Source of the DNA: Zizania palustris
Taxonomy: Eukaryota > Streptophyta > Magnoliopsida > Poales > Poaceae
DNA: 64,000 nucleotides
Assembly (NCBI GenBank): GCA_019279435.1
Contig: JAAALK010000082.1
Span: 11,486,594 to 11,550,593 of the forward strand
Reading direction: 5' to 3'
Made by a program: the position numbers and the translations under genes. Positions 55,911 to 64,000 of the stretch are shown here, piece by piece; position 1 is the first letter of the stretch, and every line of letters begins with the position of its first letter. The notes under the pieces are model-generated. The model was not told the origin of the DNA, searched no databases, and was given only the letters and a program-made list of their open reading frames with translations.

Positions 55911-58900
55911 TCACAAAATGCCGTAAGGGTGACAAATGCCAAGTTCCCCACGCAAGTAAGCAAATCGAGAAGCATCGAGGGGTTTTGTAAAAATATCGGC
56001 AAGCTGGTGTTGGGTATCAACATATTGAAGTTCAATATCACCCTTCTCATTGTGATCTCTGAGAAAATGATACCGTACATCAATATGTTTGGTTCTGGAG
56101 TGCTGAACCGGGTTATTTGCAATACAAATAGCACTAGTGTTATCACAGAAAAGTGGAACACTCTTATAATCTAACCCGAAATCCCGCAAAGTGGAAACCA
56201 TCCACAAAATCTGAGAGCAACAGCTAGCTGCAGCAACATATTCGGCCTCAGCCGTCGATTGTGCAACACTAGACTGTTTGCGGGAAGACCAGCAAACCAG
56301 AGAAGTACCCAGAAAATGACAAGTACCAGAGGTACTTTTCCTATCAATTCTACACCCAGCAAAATCCGCATCTGAATAACCTCTAAGACATAAAGATGAA
56401 GACGATGAATACCATATGCCAAACTCAAGGGTGTGTTTGAGATACCTTAAAATGCGCTTAACCGCTTGGCGGTGCGAAGCTCGTGGTGAAGCCTGAAAAC
56501 GAGCGCACAGACATACTGCGAAGTGTATGTCCGGCCTCGTGGCAGTCAAGTAGAGGAGGGAGCCGATCATGCTCCGGAACTCCTTCTGATCTACGGCTTC
56601 TCCATCTTCGTCAGGGTCCAATGCTACAGATGTAGCCATTGGAGTGGCGAGGGGCTTCGCATCGGACATGTCGAACTTCTTGAGCAGGTCCTTGGTGTAC
56701 TTCGTCTGGTGGACGAAAGTACCTTGTTTGCTTTGCTTGATTTGCAAACCAAGGAAAAAGGTGAGTTCACCCATCATCGACATTTCAAACTCCCTGCTCA
56801 TGGTATCTGCAAACTCGGCAACCAAAGCATGAGAAGAGCCACCAAAGATGATATCATCCACATAAATCTGTACTAGGAGGAAATCTTTGCCATGCTTGAG
56901 AGTAAACAAAGTTTTATCAACAGAGCCCATCAAATACCCTCGCTCAAGCAGAAAAGACTTAAGTCTGTCATACCACGCCCGAGGGGCCTGCTTGAGTCCA
57001 TAAAGAGCCTTATGAAGTTTAAGGACTTTATGTGGGTACTTGGGGTTTTCAAAACCAGGGGGTTGTTTTACATAAACATCTTCACCTATGAAGCCATTAA
57101 GAAAAGCACTTTTGACATCCATTTGATAGAGTTTGAATCCCCGGGATGTCGCAAAGGCAAGCAAAATCCTAATGGCCTCAAGGCGAGCAACAGGTGCAAA
57201 AGTTTCAGTAAAATCAATCCCTTCTAGTTGAGAAAAGCCCTGAGCTACAAGTCTAGCCTTGTTTCTAACAATTGTTCCATCCTCCCCTTGTTTATTTTTG
57301 AAAATCCATTTTGTTCCAATGAAATGAACATTTGGTGGAGGATCAACTAAAGTCCAGACTTGGTTTCTCTCAAAATTTTCAAGTTCCTCATGCATGGCAT
57401 TGATCCAACTAGAATCAGAAAGTGCATGACTAACATCTAAGGGCTCGAAAGAAGCAACAAAAGCAGCATTAGTGAAATGGGCATGAGAACGAGTTACCCT
57501 TTGATCAAGCTCACCAATGATCTGCTCGGGAGGGTGCATCCTTTGGACATGATGTGGAGCCTCGCGGCGGGATGCAGTCTCCCCCTCAACTTGTGTGTTG
57601 GAGTGGTCCAAGATGACCGATGTTGAGGTAGTCGCTTCGGGACCTCGTGCCGAAGTAGTTGAAGCGGGGTCAGCTTCGGGGGTTGATGTCGAGGGTAGTA
57701 GGGGATCATCCTCGAGTTCTCCGGGATCTTCGTCTTCGAATAAGGTCTGTTCCATGTCGTGTTCATTTGCCTGTTCAAAAGCAGAACTAACAGAGGGGGT
57801 TGATTCATCAAAAGTCACATCACATGACTCGATGACAGTGTTAGTTTCCAAGTTATAAACACGATAAGAATGACCATGAGTAGTATAACCCAAAAAGATC
57901 CCGTCAGAAGATCGCGACTCAAATTTATCCAAATTTCCACGTTTTAGGATGAAGCAGCGACAGCCAAAAACTCGAAGATGAGTAACCTTGGGTTGTCTCC
58001 CAAAACGCAGCTCATAAGATGTCAAGTTTAAAATTGAGCGCAAGAAAATTCGGTTTGAGATGTAGCAAGCAGTGTTCATGGCCTCAGCCCAGAATTTTTT
58101 AGGAGTCCTATGCTCATCAAGCATCGTCCTAGCCATCTCAACCAAAGTGCGGTTTTTCCTCTCAACAACACCGTTCTGTTGAGGAACCCGCGGAGCAAAG
58201 AATTGATGTTCTATGCCATGCTCCATGCAAAAATCAACAAAGAGACTATTTTTGAACTCGGTGCCATTATCGCTTCGAATGAATTTTAATGCACCTGGGA
58301 GTTCAGTGAAAAGTCTTAAAGCCAAGCTCCGAAAGTGTGAAAACACTTCATCCTTGCTGGCAAGAAAGAAGACCCAAGAGTAGCGAGAGAAATCGTCGAC
58401 AATAACAAGTACATACCACTTCCCGCCTAAAGAACTAACCCGAGAAGGACCTACAGTGTCCATATGGAGAAGTTCTCCGGGCTGTTCAGTCATCACTGTG
58501 GTGACTGGCGAATGCGAAGCGGCAATCATTTTTCCATGTCGACAAGGAGCGCAAACTAAATTCTTCTCAAACTTGAGCTTGGGCAATCCTCGGATCAAGC
58601 CTAGGGCGCTCAAACGAGCGAGCAACTCAAAGCTCATATGCCCTAGTCTCCTATGCCACTTCCAAAGCTCAGAAGTCGAATGTGCAACAAGACAATGAGA
58701 AGAACCAGATGACTCTGAAAAATCAGCTCCAAAAACTCTCCCAACCCTAAAGATCTTACACACCACAACGCCATCAGAATTGAGCACTTGCGAAGTATCG
58801 CGATGAAATCGCACTTCGAAGCCCTCATCAAGCAACTGAGATACAGACAGCAAATTGTATCCCAGGTTCTCAACCAAAGCAACATCTTTGAGAGTGAAGT

Positions 58901-59078
58901 TTGCGTTAATCCTTACCACACCTTTACCTTTCACTCTACTCCTTCGATTGTTTCCGAAGGTGATATGTTCCCTTTGCTTGGTTGTTGTGAGGCTGGAGAA
59001 CCAATTTACATCTCCGGTCATGTGGCGCGAACAACCGAAGTCCATGATCCACGTGCCCTCCAAGCCTCGACCTGTCGC
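55911..59078 (-). CDS. SIRE pol polyprotein, open frame
   Basis: An uninterrupted frame continues from the gag stop. Numbered from the first Met (59063), residues 8-10 are DFG followed by CSRHMTG, the protease site, where Copia elements have DSG. Then come the GAG-pre-integrase zinc site (His-His-Cys-Cys, 137-174), integrase DDE (D202, D265, E301; DNGTEF, QQNGVVERKNR), an acidic linker (420-520), RVT_2 reverse transcriptase (QVWTLVDPP, YVDD at 734-737) and RNase H (YSDADFAGC; STAEAEYVAAA), ending ICHPYGIL. All RT, RNase H and integrase catalytic residues are visible. The Ser-to-Phe change in the protease triplet would probably impair processing. The first Met is not the likely natural start: pol is in frame with gag behind a single UAG. 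Confidence 0.9.
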   Translation of the reverse strand, partial: ATGRGLEGTWIMDFGCSRHMTGDVNWFSSLTTTKQREHITFGNNRRSRVKGKGVVRINANFTLKDVALVENLGYNLLSVSQLLDEGFEVRFHRDTSQVLNSDGVVVCKIFRVGRVFGADFSESSGSSHCLVAHSTSELWKWHRRLGHMSFELLARLSALGLIRGLPKLKFEKNLVCAPCRHGKMIAASHSPVTTVMTEQPGELLHMDTVGPSRVSSLGGKWYVLVIVDDFSRYSWVFFLASKDEVFSHFRSLALRLFTELPGALKFIRSDNGTEFKNSLFVDFCMEHGIEHQFFAPRVPQQNGVVERKNRTLVEMARTMLDEHRTPKKFWAEAMNTACYISNRIFLRSILNLTSYELRFGRQPKVTHLRVFGCRCFILKRGNLDKFESRSSDGIFLGYTTHGHSYRVYNLETNTVIESCDVTFDESTPSVSSAFEQANEHDMEQTLFEDEDPGELEDDPLLPSTSTPEADPASTTSARGPEATTSTSVILDHSNTQVEGETASRREAPHHVQRMHPPEQIIGELDQRVTRSHAHFTNAAFVASFEPLDVSHALSDSSWINAMHEELENFERNQVWTLVDPPPNVHFIGTKWIFKNKQGEDGTIVRNKARLVAQGFSQLEGIDFTETFAPVARLEAIRILLAFATSRGFKLYQMDVKSAFLNGFIGEDVYVKQPPGFENPKYPHKVLKLHKALYGLKQAPRAWYDRLKSFLLERGYLMGSVDKTLFTLKHGKDFLLVQIYVDDIIFGGSSHALVAEFADTMSREFEMSMMGELTFFLGLQIKQSKQGTFVHQTKYTKDLLKKFDMSDAKPLATPMATSVALDPDEDGEAVDQKEFRSMIGSLLYLTATRPDIHFAVCLCARFQASPRASHRQAVKRILRYLKHTLEFGIWYSSSSSLCLRGYSDADFAGCRIDRKSTSGTCHFLGTSLVCWSSRKQSSVAQSTAEAEYVAAASCCSQILWMVSTLRDFGLDYKSVPLFCDNTSAICIANNPVQHSRTKHIDVRYHFLRDHNEKGDIELQYVDTQHQLADIFTKPLDASRFAYLRGELGICHPYGIL

Positions 59079-61699
59079 CTACACATGATGAAAACGTCTC
59101 GATCGCTCAGTGCTGGGGTGAGTAAAATAATGACGAGGCATCCAGCACTGAGTGACATGAGTAGTAGGCACAGTAAAAGTAGACGGTCTACGCACATGAA
59201 AATCAGCATGATGGAAAGTGCGAGGTCTACCTACATGCAAAGAACGCAAGGCATGACGAGGTCTCCTACTCTGACGAGGTACAAAGCTACTCGCCCGAGG
59301 TCTACCACCATATGGAACATGGTGAACACCTCGAGGAGCAAAACCTCTCCGAGAAGCACGAGGAGCCTCGAAAACAGGACGAGAGTAATACTCAGACTCA
59401 TGCATACCTAAAGATGGGTAATGCATGTCCTGATAGCTCATCGCCTGTGCACGTCGCTCATCCTTGATGCGACGGAAACAGAAACCAATCAAATGACCCG
59501 CCTGCTGACAATAAGAACAGTGAAACACTCTCCTGGGGGCACTCTCATGGGTCATATGAGCAACTCTCACAGGCTCTTTGGGTTTCTTCTGAGTGATTTT
59601 CTTGGGAGGATTTTTCTTGGTAGGAGGAGTGGTTTTCTTTGGTGGATGGGTAGGCTTTTTGGCTGATGGGGTGTCTAACAGAGCTCTCTCTTTCTCTAGG
59701 GTGGTGGGAGAGGTAAAAACAGTTTTGGTTTTACTGTCTGAAGCTATCCTCTCAAAACCCAAACCTAGAGCTACCCCGGCTCTGTCAGCACACAACTTGG
59801 TTTTGGCCAAGAGCAAATCCATCCTACCCTTCCCCTCAGTGCATTTATTTACCACAGAAAGAAGGTATTCATTTTCGGACATGAGGTTTTCAGCTCGCTC
59901 TCTGACAGTGCCTAGCTGGTCCTTAAGGGTGATGCAAGTGTCACAAACAGGTTGCACATCCTTAGAACTACCGGCCCTCTCCAATCTAGCCTCTAAATCA
60001 TGAACATGTTTATCACGTAAATTAATGCTCTCGCGCAATAAAGAACAGTTCATGCATTCAATAATTTCATGAGGTCTAGAATCCACCTCCAAAAGCTGCT
60101 TCTGTGTAGTCTCAAGCTCAGAAAGAGTTTGAGCATGAACAGAACGCAACTGAGCAAGCTCACCCATGACAACAGAACATGATTCACATTCAGCATCATT
60201 AAATTTAGACTTAAGCATGGCATATTCAGTAGAAATATTTTCTAGCCTAACTCTAAGGTCTTTTCTTTCTCTAGCAGCTTGCACAAGTAATCTATCCTGA
60301 CCAAGCACTACTTCATTCAGCTCATCTAATTTAATTAGAAGCTGGTCAGATGATAGGTTTACCTCAGATGAGTCAAGCTCATCGCCGCTGTGATCGCTGT
60401 CGGCCATGAAACAAAGGCCGGTGAAGTCACGTCCCTTCTTGTCCTTCTTGTCCTCCTTCCTTGGGGACTCCTCCTCCTCAGAGCTCGACTCCTCAGTTGA
60501 GGATGTGTCGATGTCGCTGAGAGCAGCAACAAAAGCTCTGGAAGCGGCCTTGGCTACTTTCTTAGCCATCTTGCCACGCTTGCCCTTCACAAAGGGCTTC
60601 CTCTCCTTTTTGTGAAATTTGGGGCGCTCACTCTCATCTCTCTTCTTGACCTTGGGGCAATTGGCCTTAATGTGAGAGGTGTCGCCACATTCATAGCAGC
60701 CACTAAAACCACTTCTCCTCTGATCCCGTCTCTCATGATGAAAGCGGGTGAACCTCCGGGCAATGAGAGCAAGCTCATCATCAGCTAGAGTATCCACCTG
60801 CTCCTTTGTGACGGAGACCAGGGAGGACAAAGCAAAACCATCTGCAAGAACACAAGTGCCTGATGTGCTTGGTTCTGCAGTGGTGCCACGGCTAGTGCTA
60901 GAAACCAATGCCAATGGCTGTGGCAAAGAGCTTCTGTGCACTGCAAGAGATGCCTTGGCAATCTCTGTGGACTTCAGCTTGCTAAAGAGTTCATCACAGG
61001 TTAGAGTGTCATAGCCTGTGGACTCCTCAATGCTGGATATCTTCACCTCCCATATGCTACGGTCAAGAGCATAGAGAAGCTTGATAGCCCTATCGTGATC
61101 ACTGTAAGCAAGCGTCCCGTTGGATCGCAAGTTACTCACTATCGCGTCAAAGCGAGAAAACATGGCATCTACAGATTCACCAGGTGCCTGCACAAACAGC
61201 TGATACTGTTGATTGTAGGTGCTTTGGCGCCTGGCCTTAATCTGAGCAGAGCCCTCATGAAAGACAGTGAGTGTTGTCCAAATCTCCCTAGCAGTCCTAA
61301 GGTGCTGCACCCTATCAAACTCACTCCGACTCAGACCAATGAACAGTATGTTCCTTGCCTTCGAGTTGGCAATATACTGATCTTTTTCAGTTTGAGTGGT
61401 ACGGGTATCAGGGATGGAGTATTGTGAGTCCACAATCTCCCAAATTGCATTTCCTTGGCTTAACAAGTAAGCCTCCATGCGCACCTTCCAGTAAGCAAAA
61501 TCTGTCCCATCGAACAGAGGAAGTTGGCAATATACTGATCTTTTTCAGTTTGAGTGGTACGGGTATCAGGGATGGAGTATTGTGAGTCCACAATCTCCCA
61601 AATTGCATTTCCTTGGCTTAACAAGTAAGCCTCCATGCGCACCTTCCAGTAAGCAAAATCTGTCCCATCGAACAGAGGAATTTTACTGCCTCTATCCAT
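59079..61699 (-). pseudogene. SIRE gag with frameshifting 158-bp duplication
   Basis: The natural start is the ATG at 61699 (MDRGSKIPLFDGTDFAYWK). A 158-bp tandem duplication (61365-61522, 61523-61680) shifts the frame after about 60 codons. An internal Met at 61484 opens an 801-codon frame carrying the rest: UBN2-type gag core (REIWTTLTVFHEGSAQIKAR), zinc knuckle CYECGDTSHIKANC, a Lys-rich segment, acidic SSTEESSSEEEE, a long coiled coil, Pro/Lys-rich PKKTTPPTKKNPPKK, a second zinc knuckle CSYCQQAGHLIGFC, and an Arg/His-rich tail. It ends at a UAG (59079-59081) in frame with pol. Gag coats the genomic RNA. Without the first 70 residues its function is doubtful. Confidence 0.85.
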
Positions 61700-61750
61700 G
61701 TCGCCAACAGATCACAAAACCGGTTAAGGTCAACTGGTGATCTTAACCTG

Positions 61751-61763
61751 CTCTGATACCAAT
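61751..61763 (-). other. Primer-binding site of young SIRE element
   Basis: The minus strand reads ATTGGTATCAGAG(C) directly after the LTR end GGTCCAACA, a perfect initiator tRNA-Met complement. Confidence 0.9.
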
Positions 61764-63726
61764 TGTTGGACCGGAAACGGCGACCAGAGGGGGGGTGAAT
61801 GGGAGCTTTTAAAATTTCGGGCTAAAAACTTAGCCTTCGGTTCTGTTCTGTCTTCTGCGGAACAGGCTTCGAACACAACCTTCGAAGGTCTGGTTCGGAG
61901 GTACTTCGACAGCTCCGAACACAGGCTTCGCAGGAACAAAAGTTCGGAGCCAAGAAGACTTCGCTCTACGAACAACCCTCGAAAATCTACTCTGCTAAGT
62001 CAGTGCAGGCTCCGCACACGAGGTGCTTCGAGCAGGCTTCGCACTTCACCCTTCGCAAGAGTGGACAGCCCTCTGAGGACTTCGACCAAGTACTTGGCGA
62101 CAGCAACTGGTGCTGGGCTTCGTACGCGAAGGTCTACACGCACACAAAACGGACTACGCTAAGGGCTTCGACACAAGAAGCACTACGGGAAACGAACAGG
62201 GCTTTGCTAGTAAGCAGCGAGGTCTTGCCTCGTGTTACACAGAGCGACAGCACACTGAAAAGCACACTTCACGAGAAAAACACCCTTCGCCAAGACAGGC
62301 TTCGGTGAACTAGAAACTAGCGAGGTATGCAACGCGAGCTCAAGCAAAAGCACAGGAAAACAGGGCTTCGCCGCTTGAACAAGGAACACTGAAATAAATT
62401 GAACTCAGAATGAATACAGCGAGGTCTGTCTACAGGAGCTCAACAGTAAATGCTCAAAGTGTTAAATGTTACCTACCGAGCCCCCATATTTATAGCCCAC
62501 GGCTTCATCCTAAGGAAGTGACTATTTTACCCCTAGGGTTTACATCCATTTTGTCTCTACAGAACTAAGGGGTACAAAAGGTAGTCCACCTTTATTTTGG
62601 AGGCTTCTCTGTCAGCTGCAGAGGGGACAGTGTCAGCCTTTTTCAGAGCAGACAGTGTCAGCCTTTACAGTGTTGACTTCTGGAACCTCCCTTCGCACCG
62701 GAGGGTGCGGTAGCTTCGGCGAGAAGCCTGCAGCCTGTTGGCCTTCGCTCCGCCGAAGAAGTCCTTCGATACAGTGACGGTTTTGAGCCGAAGCCATCAA
62801 AGCCCTTGGGCCTTCGCACCACCACCTCCGGAGTGGATCACCACGGCTTCGCAGCTACTCCGAGCTCGAACACCGTCCGTCCGTGTACCGAAGCCATGCA
62901 TGGCCGAAGCACCACAAGACATCCTCACTCCAAAGCCCACCTTCGGAGTACCACCCTTCATCCAAGGCCTCCGCATGAAGCATTCCATGAGCACTTCGTC
63001 GCAGTGCCTCACTCCGAGCACACTCCTCGACGAGCCTCACCCGGACCATGCCTTCGATGCGCCTCGACTTCTGAGACCTTCGTCGGGCCACCTTCGAGTG
63101 TCTCCCTCCGGAGCACACTTCGAACCCTTGCCTCCGCAGAGGACTTGTTCCATCCAACTCCGAAGTCACTCCATCCGGAGTACCTTCGAAGTGCCTCACC
63201 TCCGAGGACTTTGTCTCGGAGTACCTTTAGCCGGAGCCACGCTCCGCACTCTCTGCCTTCACCTGGCACGCCTCGACCCGAGGACCGACCCGGACCACCT
63301 TCGCAGCCACCGTGACGGAGCTCCCCGCTCCCCTGGCATCAAGCCACCCGCTTGACCCAGGTTCACCCGGCTCGAACCCTGTCCGTCGCCTCCGAAGTCC
63401 CCGCGCACCACAGACAAGCAAACAAGTGTATCCAGTACTCCGGAGACCTCTCCGGGTTAGCAACCTTCGGCACACACTCCGGTGTACCGCCCAAAATACC
63501 GAAGCCTTCGGTACGAACCCTATCATCGTGTACTGCCGGACCCCTCCGACGAGCACACTCCGCTGCACAGCTGCAGCAAGCAAACACCGAACACACTCCG
63601 GTGACACACCTCCGAACACCCTTCGGAGGTACCACCTCCGAAGCCCCTTCGGAGGTACCCTTCGAACAGAGGGTAAAAGTCTGTCAATCACTCATCACAT
63701 ACACCGAAACCATCCTTGGTTTCTCA
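61764..63726 (-). repeat. SIRE 5' LTR
   Basis: 1,963 bp and almost identical to 52789-54765. The 14-bp difference is ACCCTTCATCCAAGG here against ACCCTTCGAAGTCCCTCCTTCGTCCAAGG there. The four substitutions I found are all transitions (for example GGCTTTGCTAG for GGCTTCGCTAG at about 62204). Confidence 0.95.
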
Positions 63727-63731
63727 GTTTT

Positions 63732-64000
63732 TGCTATCGACACATGAAAGATGAACGTCGTGCTCATACTTTGAACTTTCATGATTATTCTTCACTTGAT
63801 TTGCATGATTGTGGTTATCATTCTTGCTCTGATTTTGAGGCTCCCCATGGGTTTGTGAGTGAGTTTCCCCTCCTGGTGTACACCATGTTTCATATGGTGA
63901 TAGACTACGTGTAAGAGGCTTTGATGCTCGAAAGGTTTGGAGACCTCGTCGATTTCCAGGTTCACGCTTTATAGGTAGACCACACACTTTTTATCATGGC
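63732..64000 (+). pseudogene. Outer SIRE gag, continuation after insertion
   Basis: The plus strand reads RHMKDERRAHTLNFHDY followed by a Ser/His/Asp-rich stretch, matching the gag tail after the GHLIGFC zinc knuckle (RRIKDERRAQAMSYQDM in the young element). The frame stops near 63912 and then resumes in another frame. It runs off the window. Confidence 0.75.

Larger units (their letters stand above)
52789..63726 (-). mobile_element. Young full-length SIRE-type Copia retrotransposon
   Basis: On the minus strand: 5' LTR (63726-61764), primer-binding site, gag (61699-59079), pol (59078-55911), a 1.1-kb non-coding tail, polypurine tract and 3' LTR (54765-52789), flanked by GTTTT. I could find only about four substitutions and one 14-bp deletion between the nearly 2-kb LTRs, so the insertion is very recent. 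No env-like ORF follows pol. It inserted into gag of the outer SIRE element. Confidence 0.95.
45923..64000 (+). mobile_element. Outer SIRE-type Copia element, decayed, interrupted
   Basis: LTR, primer-binding site (49047-49060), gag with an internal tandem duplication (49115-52788), then a 10.9-kb insertion, with gag resuming at 63732 and running off the window. The reading across the insertion (GHLIGFC before; RHMKDERRAHTLNFHD after) matches continuous SIRE gag. Many stops and frameshifts indicate an old, inactive copy. Confidence 0.8.

Noticed and set aside
55793..56174. Env-like gene after SIRE pol (hydrophobic frame)
   Set aside because: The frame mostly overlaps the RNase H end of pol in another frame, lacks a signal peptide and is short.

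Overview
This window is repeat-dense nuclear DNA from a plant, almost certainly a grass. The evidence is one host gene with plant-type introns, Tourist- and Stowaway-like MITEs with the familiar grass termini (CTCCCTCCG..., GGGCATGTA...), and several large LTR retrotransposons of the Ty3/gypsy Tat and Copia SIRE lineages nested in one another. No bacterial, organellar, tRNA or rRNA sequence was seen.

Layout. 1-17752: a Tat element on the minus strand (gag-pol 13078 to 7734, then 116-bp tandem repeats). It is interrupted on its left by a non-autonomous long-LTR Ty3/gypsy element (534 to about 7005) and joined head-to-head on its right to the 3' part of a second, plus-strand Tat element (antisense gene plus 3' LTR, about 13358-17752). 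17753-24190: an intergenic stretch with three MITEs and a complete but mutated PIF/Harbinger DNA transposon (20639-23562) inside a fourth MITE. 24230-29100: the only clear host gene, a ten-exon trehalose-6-phosphate phosphatase (CDS 26933-28953) with no visible defect. About 29700-42481: an old Copia element on the minus strand, split by an 11.2-kb Tat element (30552-41785) with perfect 5-bp target duplications (GCGTG). 42485-43836: the 5' end of a CACTA transposon. 43884-45864: a SIRE-type solo LTR with perfect target duplications (GTCTG). About 45923-64000: a decayed plus-strand SIRE element whose gag is tandemly duplicated. Its gag is interrupted by a very young, complete minus-strand SIRE element (52789-63726; target duplication GTTTT; LTRs almost identical).

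The most notable system is the gene carried in antisense orientation between integrase and 3' LTR of the Tat elements. In the 30.5-41.8 kb copy it resolves into five exons joined by four short GT-AG introns. The spliced frame is continuous for about 1,111 codons, apart from four in-frame stops, and a TATA box lies about 105 nt upstream of the ATG. The same architecture recurs at 13.4-16.8 kb, and a fragment lies at 1-533. Antisense extra ORFs in Tat elements are known; the resolved gene structure and the conserved promoter are what deserve attention here.

Most element coding regions carry stops or frameshifts, so they are annotated as pseudogenes. The exception is the pol frame of the young SIRE element, which is open throughout but has an altered protease motif.
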